Positions 7,357 to 15,446 of a stretch of 64,000 nt of DNA are shown piece by piece; the stretch's first letter is position 1; each line of letters begins with the position of its first letter. Below the pieces are notes generated by a model. That model had not been told where the DNA came from, searched no databases, and worked only from the letters and a program-made list of their open reading frames with translations. This DNA comes from JAJFVC01 sp039698075 (GTDB lineage Bacteria; Planctomycetota; Planctomycetia; Pirellulales; Thermoguttaceae), in the NCBI GenBank assembly GCA_039698075.1, contig JBDKTJ010000014.1:25124-89123 (forward strand), read 5' to 3'. The translations under genes and the position numbers were made by a program.

Positions 7357-9234
7357 ATGATCCAACTTTCCATCAACAATATTTCCGTTGAAGTTCCCGA
7401 AGGCACGACGATTCTGGCGGCGGCCAAACAGGTCGGCGTCCGCATCCCGACGCTTTGCTACGTCGAGGGGCTCAAGGCGATCGGCGCATGCCGGGTGTGC
7501 GTCGTCGAATTGGAGGGGGCCCGCAATCTGGTCGCCTCGTGCTCGATGCCCGCCGCGCAGGGCATGAAGGTGCACACCAACACCCGCCGCGTGCGCGAGG
7601 CCCGCAAAGCCGTCGTCGAATTGCTGCTGTCCGAGCACAACGGCGAATGCCAGACGTGCGATCGCAACGAAGACTGCGAATTGCAAGGGTTGGCGGCCGA
7701 GCTGGGCATCCGCGAAGTGGCCTACGGCGGCGAAAAAACCCGGCGGCGGGTCGATGCCTCCACGCCCGCGTTGGTCCGCGACAGCGGCAAGTGCATCAAG
7801 TGCCGCCGATGCGTCAGCGTGTGCATGGAGACGCAGCACGTCGGGGCGTTGTTTCCGCAAAGCCGCGGGTTCGAGACGGTCATCGGACCGGCGTTCAATC
7901 ACGATTTGAAGACGGTCGCGTGCGTTCAGTGCGGCCAATGCGCCGCGGTGTGCCCGGTCGGCGCGATCACCGAAAAAGACCAGATCGAAGAAGTTTGGGC
8001 GGCGCTCGACAAGCCCGACAATCATGTGATCGTACAGACCGCGCCGGCCATTCGCGCGGCGTTGGGCGAGTGTTTTGGATATCCGCCCGGCACGTTGGTG
8101 ACCGGCAAGATGGTCGCGGCCCTGCGTCGGCTCGGCTTCAAGGCCGTGTTCGACACCAACTTCGCCGCCGATCTGACCATCATGGAGGAGGGCACCGAGT
8201 TGCTGACGCGGTTGAAAGAATCAGTGGCCAGTGACCAGTGGCCAGTGGCCAGTGAAAGACAAACAGATACAAAGGCAACTAAGGACACTTTAGCGGCAAA
8301 TGGTGACAGCGGTTCACTGACCACCGACCACCGGCCACTAGCCACTAGTGCCCTGCCGATGTTCACCAGTTGTTCGCCGGGCTGGATCAAGTTCATGGAA
8401 TACTTCCATCCCGAGCTGTTGCCGAACTTGTCGACGTGCAAGTCGCCGCAACAGATGTTCGGCGCGGTGGCCAAAACCTATTACGCCGAGAAGTTGGGCA
8501 AGCGGCCCGAGCAAATCGTCGTCGTGTCGATCATGCCCTGCACGGCCAAAAAGTTCGAATGCCAGCGGCCGGAAATGGACGTCAGCGGCGCGCGCGACGT
8601 CGACATCGTGCTGACGACGCGCGAGTTGGGCAAGATGATCCACGCGGCCGGCATCGACTTCGGCAGCCTGCCCGACGAAGAAATGGACGCGCCGCTGGGG
8701 CTTTCAACCGGAGCCGCCGACATTTTCGCCAACACCGGCGGCGTGATGGAGGCTGCGCTGCGGACCGCCTATGAAATCGTCACCGGCCGCGAGTTGCCGC
8801 TGGCCGGTCTGCACGTCGCGCCGATCGAGGGCCTGCAAGGCGTCAAGGAAGCGTCGCTGAAGATCGAGAACGCCAAGCCGGATTGGGCGTTTTTGAACGG
8901 CGTCACGCTCAATGTGGCTGTCGCCCACGGACTCGGAAACGCGCAGCAGGTGATCGCGGCCATTCAGTCGGGCCAGAAGTCGTATCATTTCGTCGAAGTG
9001 ATGACCTGCCCCGGCGGCTGCATCGGCGGCGGCGGCCAGCCTCGTTACACGAACAACCAGGTCCGCGAGGCTCGGATTTCCGCCATCTACCGCGAAGACG
9101 AAGGCAAACGGCTTCGCAAATCGCACGAAAACCCCGACGTGGCCAAGTTGTACGCCGAGTTTCTCGGCCAGCCGCTCGGCGAACGGTCGCACCACCTGTT
9201 GCACACGAAATACACGCCTCGCGAGCCCATCTGA
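7357..9234 (+). CDS. hydA: [FeFe] hydrogenase catalytic subunit (HndD/HydA type, NAD(P)-linked)
   Basis: 625 residues. Order: N-terminal [2Fe-2S] domain (C34, C45, C48, C62), the His-type cluster region (HNGECQTCDRNEDC), two [4Fe-4S] motifs (CIKCRRC and CVQCGQC), then the H-cluster domain with L1 TSCSPGW, L2 MPCTAKKFE and L3 EVMTCPGGC. It reduces protons or oxidises H2 in the cytoplasm with the two preceding subunits. ATG 7357 starts where relatives start; ATG 7327 lies in repeat sequence. Between the ferredoxin-like part and L1 lies a foreign-looking in-frame stretch of about 44 residues (289-332) encoded by an inverted-repeat element. L1 has Ser where the textbook motif TSCCP has a second Cys. 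The HydE/F/G maturases are not in the window. Confidence 0.92.
   Translation: MIQLSINNISVEVPEGTTILAAAKQVGVRIPTLCYVEGLKAIGACRVCVVELEGARNLVASCSMPAAQGMKVHTNTRRVREARKAVVELLLSEHNGECQTCDRNEDCELQGLAAELGIREVAYGGEKTRRRVDASTPALVRDSGKCIKCRRCVSVCMETQHVGALFPQSRGFETVIGPAFNHDLKTVACVQCGQCAAVCPVGAITEKDQIEEVWAALDKPDNHVIVQTAPAIRAALGECFGYPPGTLVTGKMVAALRRLGFKAVFDTNFAADLTIMEEGTELLTRLKESVASDQWPVASERQTDTKATKDTLAANGDSGSLTTDHRPLATSALPMFTSCSPGWIKFMEYFHPELLPNLSTCKSPQQMFGAVAKTYYAEKLGKRPEQIVVVSIMPCTAKKFECQRPEMDVSGARDVDIVLTTRELGKMIHAAGIDFGSLPDEEMDAPLGLSTGAADIFANTGGVMEAALRTAYEIVTGRELPLAGLHVAPIEGLQGVKEASLKIENAKPDWAFLNGVTLNVAVAHGLGNAQQVIAAIQSGQKSYHFVEVMTCPGGCIGGGGQPRYTNNQVREARISAIYREDEGKRLRKSHENPDVAKLYAEFLGQPLGERSHHLLHTKYTPREPI
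8221..8350. repeat. Miniature inverted-repeat element inserted in frame within hydA
   Basis: Left arm (8221-8256) consists of units of CAGTGGCCAGTGACC type; right arm (8313-8350) reads TTCACTGACCACCGACC and onwards. The reverse complement of the right arm matches the left arm along most of its length. The 130 bases contain no stop in the hydA frame and encode residues such as SVASDQWPVAS. The unit resembles a dispersed element that landed without breaking the gene. Confidence 0.75.
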
Positions 9235-9803
9235 CAGGCGTTCCCACTTGAAAACGCGCGGATGCTCTTCCGCGAAAACGGTGGGTCGTTTCTCTTGGAA
9301 CGTTCCAACCGCTCGCGATTTCACAAGACTTTTTGGCAGAACGACGGGACTTGTCCGTCTTTTGCAAAATCGTAAGCGGCTCAATGGCGACAAGAGGCAA
9401 CATGGCGATATTGGCAAAACTGGGGCATCACCTCGCACTTTCGAGTTGGAACACGTATAAAACGCGCTCCACGTGCAGCGTGTCTCGCTCCGCCTGAACG
9501 GCTGAGCCCGTCTTACGCAAGTTACCCATCTTTTGCAATCGGAAAATTCGTTAAGTTTTGCGCGATATCACCCGATGCTATGGGACAATCTCGATGTGCC
9601 TCAAGGCAACTTGCTGCGCCCGTCGGGAGACCGCGTCTTGTGAAGGAAATCGCCCGGGGCAGTGGCGATCTGGGGAAGACCACTGTAATACGGATTCCAA
9701 TTCAACGTTGCGTTTCCATCAGGGAAAATCAGCCTGTTTTCCCGAAGGGTCAACAGGCGGCGACAGGCACGTTTGAATTGGAATTGGTATAAGACTGGGC
9801 ACC
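9235..9803. other. Non-coding stretch between hydA and the secretin gene
   Basis: No supported gene. A hairpin CGCGGA-loop-TCCGCG lies about 35 bases after the hydA stop without a T-run. Two related blocks ending in GTATAA occur near 9437-9460 and 9769-9792 (TTCGAGTTGGAAC versus TTTGAATTGGAAT). The second follows repeat copy B. Promoter elements for the secretin operon probably lie here but none match the consensus well. Confidence 0.45.
9680..9745 (+). repeat. Dispersed repeat, copy B
   Basis: Opposite-orientation partner of the repeat at 3391-3455; about 80 percent identical over 60 bases, with an identical core TGTAATACGGATTCCAAT. It ends about 60 bases before the secretin start, so it could hold regulatory sequence, but copy A is not placed equivalently relative to its downstream gene. 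Confidence 0.7.
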
Positions 9804-11840
9804 ATGCGCAGAGTGGAAGTTTTACATTGGGCAGCCGTTATCCTAAGCCCTTGCATTCTTGCAATGGGCTGTGCATGGGATTTCAGCGCGCCAAGAAGTA
9901 AGACGCCGGCGGCAGCGCCGTCGAGCGACGTTGGTCGGTCCACCGTCGAAAAGCCGCAGTCTGACTCGCCAATCGTTGCGCAAAAAAAAGGTTCGACCTA
10001 CGATTTTTCAGCGGTCGCCGACGATTCAAAATCGCACGAGGCGAAGCTGGCAAGCTACCAGGTGGCCGCCGCGGAGGCGTCGAAGTCGAAATCGCCGTCG
10101 AACAACGCCGTGGAGCCCACCGTCGACGTGGCGCCGTTGCCTGCCGAGCCGGCGCCGGTTCAAACGGCCAAGCCGGAGGTCGTGCCGAGGCCGCAAGCCG
10201 CCCCGCTCGACCCACCAAGCAGCGCGACCGCCTCGGAAGCGAAAACGCCGGACGGTCCTTCGTCGATCACGCTGCACGCCGACAACCTCGACGTCCGGAA
10301 GGTGTTCGAGATGGTCAGTCGGCAAACCAAGGGCGTCAGTATTTTGGTGACGCCGGGCGTCAAGGGCGCGGTGACGGTGGACATCCGCGAAAAGCCGCTG
10401 GATGAGTCGCTGCAACTGATCGCCACGCTCTGCCGGCTGTCGGTGCAACGTCAGAAGGACGTCATCTACATCTCGACGGTGACGGAGGCGTTGGAACGCG
10501 AAAGCGACAACCTGCCGGTGCGTGTGTATCATCTGAATTACGTGCGCAGCAGCGACGTCGTCAAGATGATCAAGCCGTTGTTGAGCAAGAAAGGTTCGAT
10601 CAGCCAGTCGCCGGACAGCGAGACCGGCTATCCGGCCGTCACGGTGACCGTCACCAACACCGGCGTCAGCAACGGCAACAGCGGCAGCACTAGTAAATCC
10701 GGCGGAAACAACTCGGCCGGCGGCGAAATCCTGATCGTTCAAGACTACGAGCAGACGCTTAAATCCATCGATCGGGCCATCGCCGAGATCGACATCCAGC
10801 CGACGCAGGTGCTCATCGAGGCCGTCATTTGCAGCGTCAAGCTGACCAGCGAGACCGATCTGGGCGTCAACTACGCGGTGCTGGACAACGCCGGAAACGC
10901 GTTGGGCGTGGTCGGCAGCGGCGCGGCGCTGAACGCCGCCGCAGGGTTCACGCCGGCCAGCGTATTGGCCAGCCCGGTGACCAACAGCCTCACCAACACG
11001 GTGAAGTCCACCAATGGGCTGACGACCAGGACCAGCACGTTGAGCACCGGGTCCACCGGAAAACTCGCCAACGGATTCGCCGACGGCTCGTCCGGCTTCA
11101 AGTACGGCTGGAGCAGCAAGAACGTGACGGGCTTCATCCAGGCGTTGCAAACCCGGGGTGAAACCAAAGTGCTGGCCAGCCCTCGAATCATGGTCCTCAA
11201 CAAACAAGGGGCCGTGGTCAATCTGGGCGAAAATCTGGCGTACTACACGAATCAGATGAGCCAGACGACGACCACGCAAACGGCCAACTTCATGACCGTC
11301 GGCACGCAGTTGCAGCTTCGCCCTTACGTGTCGGCCGATGGAATGATCCGCATGGAAGTGCATCCGGTGCGGAGCACGGGCACGATCGACGCCAACGGGT
11401 TGCCGCAGACCAGCGCCTCGGAAGTGACGACGAACATCTTGGTGCCCAACGGCACGACCATCGTGATCGCCGGTCTGATCGACACGCAAAACGAAAAGAC
11501 CGTCACAGGCATCCCCTATTTAATGGACTTGCCGTGGATTGGGCCCCTGTTTCGACAAACCACCGACAAGCCCACCCGAAAAGAGCTGGTCGTGATCTTG
11601 ACGCCGCACATCTGGCGGGCCGATGCCCCGAGCAAACTGAACGGTCTCGGCCGTCCTCAAAGTCTCGGGCTGGACCAGCGTGTTGAGAAGGCGTCGTCCT
11701 GTTTAGAGCCGCAATTTGGTCCGACGCTGCTCGAAACACCCTCCCTCAGCGGGGAATCCAAGAAAAATAGCCCCGTTTCGCCCCTTCCTTTGCCGGATTC
11801 GGTCGATTCCGCGTCGATTGGGCGTAAAAATCCGATTTGA
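9804..11840 (+). CDS. Type II secretion / type IV pilus secretin lipoprotein
   Basis: 678 residues. A signal peptide ends in a lipobox (LAMGC, C23), as for outer-membrane secretins. After a Pro/Ala-rich linker comes an N0/STN-like domain (about 150-235, HADNLDVRKVFEMVSRQ) and an N1-like domain (VRVYHLNYVRSSDVVKMIKPLL) with a Gly/Ser/Asn-rich loop. The C-terminal secretin domain carries the hallmark VLASPRIMVLN, VPNGTTIVIAGLI and GIPYLMDLPWIGPLFR. The protein should form the multimeric outer-membrane gate through which pilus or substrate passes. It is the first gene of an operon of pilins, assembly proteins and the export ATPase. The upstream ribosome site is weak. GspD-like versus PilQ-like cannot be settled by reading. 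Confidence 0.9.
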   Translation: MRRVEVLHWAAVILSPCILAMGCAWDFSAPRSKTPAAAPSSDVGRSTVEKPQSDSPIVAQKKGSTYDFSAVADDSKSHEAKLASYQVAAAEASKSKSPSNNAVEPTVDVAPLPAEPAPVQTAKPEVVPRPQAAPLDPPSSATASEAKTPDGPSSITLHADNLDVRKVFEMVSRQTKGVSILVTPGVKGAVTVDIREKPLDESLQLIATLCRLSVQRQKDVIYISTVTEALERESDNLPVRVYHLNYVRSSDVVKMIKPLLSKKGSISQSPDSETGYPAVTVTVTNTGVSNGNSGSTSKSGGNNSAGGEILIVQDYEQTLKSIDRAIAEIDIQPTQVLIEAVICSVKLTSETDLGVNYAVLDNAGNALGVVGSGAALNAAAGFTPASVLASPVTNSLTNTVKSTNGLTTRTSTLSTGSTGKLANGFADGSSGFKYGWSSKNVTGFIQALQTRGETKVLASPRIMVLNKQGAVVNLGENLAYYTNQMSQTTTTQTANFMTVGTQLQLRPYVSADGMIRMEVHPVRSTGTIDANGLPQTSASEVTTNILVPNGTTIVIAGLIDTQNEKTVTGIPYLMDLPWIGPLFRQTTDKPTRKELVVILTPHIWRADAPSKLNGLGRPQSLGLDQRVEKASSCLEPQFGPTLLETPSLSGESKKNSPVSPLPLPDSVDSASIGRKNPI

Positions 11841-11996
11841 CAGCGAGAAATTCGCAACCTATTGGTTTGCTGTAGAGGTTCAGGGAGAAAAAATCCTACG
11901 GCGTGTGCCTAGGATCCACATGAACCCGGTGCTTAAAGGCTGCCATTTTTTTGCAGTCCGCGAGCGGTCAAAGGCACAAACCAAGGGAGAGTTAGT

Positions 11997-12488
11997 ATGA
12001 GTCGGACGAATGTTGAAGGTCGCAAGGGATTTACGTTGGTGGAACTGGCCGTAGTGATCGTGATCATCGGCGTGTTGGCCGCATTCGGCGTGCCGCGGTT
12101 CCTGAAGTCGGTCGAGCGTTCGAAGGCGTCTGAAGCGTTCGCTTACCTGTCGGCCATTCGCGCCTCTCAAGAGCGATACGTGTCGAAGGAAGGCGTGTAC
12201 GCCAAGGTCCTCAGCGACTTGGACATCACGCAGAGCGAAATGAAGTATTTCACGGACGAAGCGGGCGTTTCGGTCACGTCGGCCACGACCATGTTGACCG
12301 GCACCACCTCGGGCGCCCCGTCGTGGACCCTGACGCTGAAACGCGACGGCGCCAGCAGCAGCTACGGCGACTACACCGTGACGTTCACACAAGACGGTTT
12401 CGACGCGAGCAAAAGTACGATTTGCGACGGGACGCGCAAGGACATCAGCCCGTTGTCCGGCACCTATTCCACCGCCAGCGGATCCTAA
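11997..12488 (+). CDS. Type IV prepilin / major pseudopilin (GspG/PilA-like)
   Basis: 163 residues with a ten-residue basic leader ending in the prepilin peptidase site KG|FTLVELAVVIVIIG, followed by the hydrophobic N-terminal helix and a mixed globular head. The ribosome site GGGAGAG is well placed before the ATG. The class is cleaved and N-methylated by a prepilin peptidase, which is not encoded in this window, and polymerises into a pilus or pseudopilus. It is the best candidate for the major subunit: it comes first, has the strongest ribosome site and is followed by a stem-loop that could raise its mRNA level over the downstream genes. Confidence 0.88.
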   Translation: MSRTNVEGRKGFTLVELAVVIVIIGVLAAFGVPRFLKSVERSKASEAFAYLSAIRASQERYVSKEGVYAKVLSDLDITQSEMKYFTDEAGVSVTSATTMLTGTTSGAPSWTLTLKRDGASSSYGDYTVTFTQDGFDASKSTICDGTRKDISPLSGTYSTASGS

Positions 12489-12490
12489 CG

Positions 12491-12508
12491 TTCCTGACGT
12501 GTCAGGAA
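12491..12508 (+). promoter_or_regulatory. Stem-loop immediately after the major pilin gene
   Basis: TTCCTGA, a CGTG loop and TCAGGAA form a perfect seven-pair hairpin starting two bases after the pilin stop codon. There is no T-run, so simple termination is unlikely. Such hairpins behind a highly expressed first cistron often block 3' decay or mark a processing site; that role is inferred. Confidence 0.5.
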
Positions 12509-12717
12509 GGGACCATCAAGGTGGGCGGCCGGGCACGCACTTGGCCGCTCGCTTTGTTGACCCTTCGGCCGATGTGGGCCTGAGCCCGCTCGGCGTCGTC
12601 GGCCGGCCTGCCGATCCGCTCCAAACCCTGAGGGGATGGATCGGCAAGCCGGTTCGACGCAAGTGTGCGACATACTCTTTTCCCGTGTCTTTTCTCTTTT
12701 GAATTCGCAGCGATCGC

Positions 12718-14175
12718 ATGAAGTCGATATTGACGAAAATCGCGATTCGCAAAGCCGTCGGCGTGTATTTGGGCGAGCACGAGTTGGCGGTGTCCAAGGT
12801 GGTTTCGACGCCGCTTGGACCCGTCGAGGTCGCGTCCGCCAAACGAACCTACGCGCCGGAGACTTTGGACGAGACGCTCCGTGAGTTGGTCAGACCGCTG
12901 CTGGGCCGCAAGGGTCGCGTGCCGGTGGCGATCGGGCTGCCCGGCGCGCGGATGTTTTTCGGCACCCGGCCGATGCCCAGCGCCGGAGTGGCCACGCCCG
13001 AGTCGTTTCTTCAGCGAGCGCTTTGTTCCTCGAACATTTCCGTCGACGAATTGGTCGCCGATTTGATTTGCGACCACCTGAACAAACAGCCCGTGGCGCG
13101 GGCCGTCGCGTGCCGAAGAAAATACCTGGCCAACATCGTAAGCTTGTTCCACCGGATGGAGGTGCGACCGGTCCGCAGCGAACCGGCGCCTTGCGCCCTC
13201 GCGCGATTGGCCGAGCGGCTGCACCGTTTTCCGCGACGGGCGAAAATGCTGTTGCTGGTGTTTTTGGGCGAGACCCGCGGCATGGCCGTCACCGTGGCCG
13301 GCGGCTTTCCGGTGGCGTGGAAAACGTTCAACCTGCCCCCGGACTCGGAATGCTTTGCCATTCTTTCGGCCGCCCGATGCCTCAAGACGCAGCAGGCCCA
13401 CTACGGCATTGAAGACGCGTTGGATTACGTCGTCATTCACGGGCGTCCCGATCTGCACGAACGGCTCAAACAGGATCAGTTGCCGTCGGAGATTGGAACC
13501 CGGGTCATTTGGCACGACACACCGTCGCTGGACGGAACGACCATCGCCGCCGGGTTGGCGCACGGCTGCCTGATGCCGGACCTCAAGGCGTTCGACCTGT
13601 CGCGTTCGATGAAGACCCGGGCCCCGATCAAGGAGATTTTTCCTTGGGGCGATTTGGCGTTCTCGGCGGGTCTGGTCGGTTGCATGGGTTTGGTGATGTT
13701 CGCCCACATCGTCAAGCTCAACGAATCCTGCTCCGTTCTGCGCGTTCACAACAGCCAGCACGCGTGCCTCGCGTCGGCGGATCCCGGAAAATTGACCCGA
13801 ACGAAGAAGGCCATGGAGGACAAAGTCAAGACGGTCCTCGCGTTCTTGGACAGCCGCGTGTCCTGGTCGTCGTACACCAGCGCGATCGCGGCTCGACTGC
13901 CCCAAGGCGCCGAGATCACCACCTTCAGCGGCAAGAGCACCGCGCGCGAGGGCAGCCTCAAGCTCCAGGGCCTCGCACCGCTCGAGGACTCCGGCTCGCT
14001 GCCGTGCGACATCACCGAATTTTTGAACGCCATTTCCGGATGGCGGCCGTGGAAGACCGATTTTCCGACGATCAATACGGAAATCAAGCTGCCGTTGGGC
14101 GGCAAACAGAAGCAACCCGAAGTCGATTTTACCGTCCTGTGTCAACGTCAAAGCAAGAAAGGCGGCAAGTCCTAG
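12718..14175 (+). CDS. PilM/GspL-like actin-fold protein fused to a PilN-like membrane domain
   Basis: 485 residues. The first ~300 have the rhythm of the PilM/GspL ribonuclease-H/actin fold (VGVYLGEHELAVSKV at the start and AVTVAGGFPVAW mid-way). Then comes one membrane helix (about 318-340, FSAGLVGCMGLVMFAHIV) and a periplasmic tail like PilN with a coiled region. PilM normally binds the PilN N-terminal tail in the cytoplasm; here both are one chain, as in GspL. It would sit in the inner-membrane platform with the PilO- and PilP-like proteins encoded next. Sequence conservation is weak and the call leans on gene order and architecture. No strong ribosome site precedes the ATG. Confidence 0.65.
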   Translation: MKSILTKIAIRKAVGVYLGEHELAVSKVVSTPLGPVEVASAKRTYAPETLDETLRELVRPLLGRKGRVPVAIGLPGARMFFGTRPMPSAGVATPESFLQRALCSSNISVDELVADLICDHLNKQPVARAVACRRKYLANIVSLFHRMEVRPVRSEPAPCALARLAERLHRFPRRAKMLLLVFLGETRGMAVTVAGGFPVAWKTFNLPPDSECFAILSAARCLKTQQAHYGIEDALDYVVIHGRPDLHERLKQDQLPSEIGTRVIWHDTPSLDGTTIAAGLAHGCLMPDLKAFDLSRSMKTRAPIKEIFPWGDLAFSAGLVGCMGLVMFAHIVKLNESCSVLRVHNSQHACLASADPGKLTRTKKAMEDKVKTVLAFLDSRVSWSSYTSAIAARLPQGAEITTFSGKSTAREGSLKLQGLAPLEDSGSLPCDITEFLNAISGWRPWKTDFPTINTEIKLPLGGKQKQPEVDFTVLCQRQSKKGGKS

Positions 14176-14283
14176 CGTCGCAACACGATGGCGCACCGCT
14201 TGCCGCGGCCGGCTCCGGTCCCGGCGGCCCTCCTGCATCGTGCCCGCATGTTTTTTTGCAGCAGCGACGACCGAACGATTCTC

Positions 14284-14856
14284 ATGACTCCCAACGAACC
14301 GAGCGAACGCCGAAATGACTTGCGATCGCGCCTGATCGAGGCGTTGCACGACCCGTTCCAATTGCGGCTGTTCGTGATCGGCGTCGTGTTGATGATCGGC
14401 TACAGCGCCGTCTACACGCCGCTTTATACGCAGATCGAGACGATGACGTTCCGTTTGCAGCGAGACCGGCAGTTGGCCGTCCTGGCCGACGACGTGGAAG
14501 GCCTGCAATCGCAGTGCGACAAGTTTGCGAAATATCTGCCGCAAAACACCGACTCGAAAGAGTGGATGCAATATATGCACGAAGGCATTCGCGGGTTTCC
14601 GCTGAAACTGAGCCGCCTCGACGTTTCGCCGCAGAAGAGCCTAGGTCCCTATTCGCTGTTCGTCATCCAGGTGGAACTGGAAGGGTACTACTACGATTTA
14701 GACCGATTCCTTCGATGGTTGGAATCGAACCCCCGGCTGATCCGCGTTGACAGCGTCGACATCGGTTTGACCCACGGAAAGCCGGGCCAAAAAAACGGGC
14801 GTGAAAACAAAGACGACATGTTTATGAAGCTGGCCTTGTCGGCCGTGGCAGGTTGA
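14284..14856 (+). CDS. PilO/GspM-like inner-membrane alignment protein
   Basis: 190 residues with a short cytoplasmic N terminus, one membrane helix (about 25-45, LRLFVIGVVLMIGYSAVYTPL), a coiled-coil stretch and a compact periplasmic alpha/beta domain (FVIQVELEGYYYDLDRFLRWLE). That last motif, a short region with YYDLDRFLRWLE, is typical of PilO. PilO dimerises with PilN and links the ATPase platform to the secretin. The chosen ATG starts a conventional N terminus; an ATG at 14188 would add 32 Arg/Pro-rich residues. The gene lies between the PilM/N fusion and a PilP/GspC-like gene, supporting the assignment. Confidence 0.7.
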   Translation: MTPNEPSERRNDLRSRLIEALHDPFQLRLFVIGVVLMIGYSAVYTPLYTQIETMTFRLQRDRQLAVLADDVEGLQSQCDKFAKYLPQNTDSKEWMQYMHEGIRGFPLKLSRLDVSPQKSLGPYSLFVIQVELEGYYYDLDRFLRWLESNPRLIRVDSVDIGLTHGKPGQKNGRENKDDMFMKLALSAVAG

Positions 14857-14857
14857 A

Positions 14858-15436
14858 ATGGTGATTTCCCTCGGAAAACTGGCGCCCCGCGTGATCGTCT
14901 TGGCCGTCGTGGGTTACTGCGTTTGGCCCAGCGTTGCGGAGTTCGCGCCCTCGTCCAATTCGAAACCGTCGGTGAAGCGATCCGGCGCGCAGGCGTTGCG
15001 ATTGAAACCGGCGACGTCGAAACCGCCGACCACGAATCCCTGGGGCGGCCGCGACGCAGCCACGTTGGCCGCCGCCCAAAAGGCCGCCGAGGCGAGCGTC
15101 GCCGCATCGACCGGAAAGACGAGCCCTTCAACGGCCGCACGGATCGCGCCCGCCCAATTGCTCGCCCGATTGACGCTCAACGCGACTTACATCGCCGGCG
15201 ACCGGCAATTGGCCGTCATCAACGGTCAAGTCTGCGAAGCGGGCCAAACGACGCGGTTTCTCGACAGCGTCGGCTCGGAAACGGCGCCGTGCAAAATCGT
15301 CCGGGTGCTCCCGCAAAAGGTCGTTTTGGATTGCGGCGGGACGACGCTCGAATTGACCTATCCCGACGGCGTGCCCCTCGCGTCCGCCACGGCCCCGAAA
15401 CCCAACACTTTTCCATCGCGTCCGATCGACAAATAA
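14858..15436 (+). CDS. PilP/GspC-like periplasmic linker protein
   Basis: 192 residues with an N-terminal membrane anchor, a long Ala/Lys/Thr/Pro-rich linker, and a small beta-domain near the C terminus (about 100-175, NATYIAGDRQLAVINGQVCEAG and onwards in short strands). That beta module resembles the HR domain of GspC/PilP, which contacts the secretin N0 domain. It starts one base after the preceding stop, in the same operon. Homology is faint; order and architecture carry the call. The end of the frame runs directly into the ATPase gene. Confidence 0.6.
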   Translation: MVISLGKLAPRVIVLAVVGYCVWPSVAEFAPSSNSKPSVKRSGAQALRLKPATSKPPTTNPWGGRDAATLAAAQKAAEASVAASTGKTSPSTAARIAPAQLLARLTLNATYIAGDRQLAVINGQVCEAGQTTRFLDSVGSETAPCKIVRVLPQKVVLDCGGTTLELTYPDGVPLASATAPKPNTFPSRPIDK

Positions 15437-15446
15437 CTTGAACGCC

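Noticed and set aside
9364..9380. GCAAAATCGTAAGCGGC shared with 21691-21707 and nearly with 31831-31846
   Set aside because: One copy lies within tsaB coding sequence and a 17-base match by chance in a 64 kb window is not very unlikely; not enough to call a repeat family.
12630..12660. GGTTCGACGC, resembling a tRNA T loop
   Set aside because: The flanking arms do not pair and no acceptor or D arm is present.
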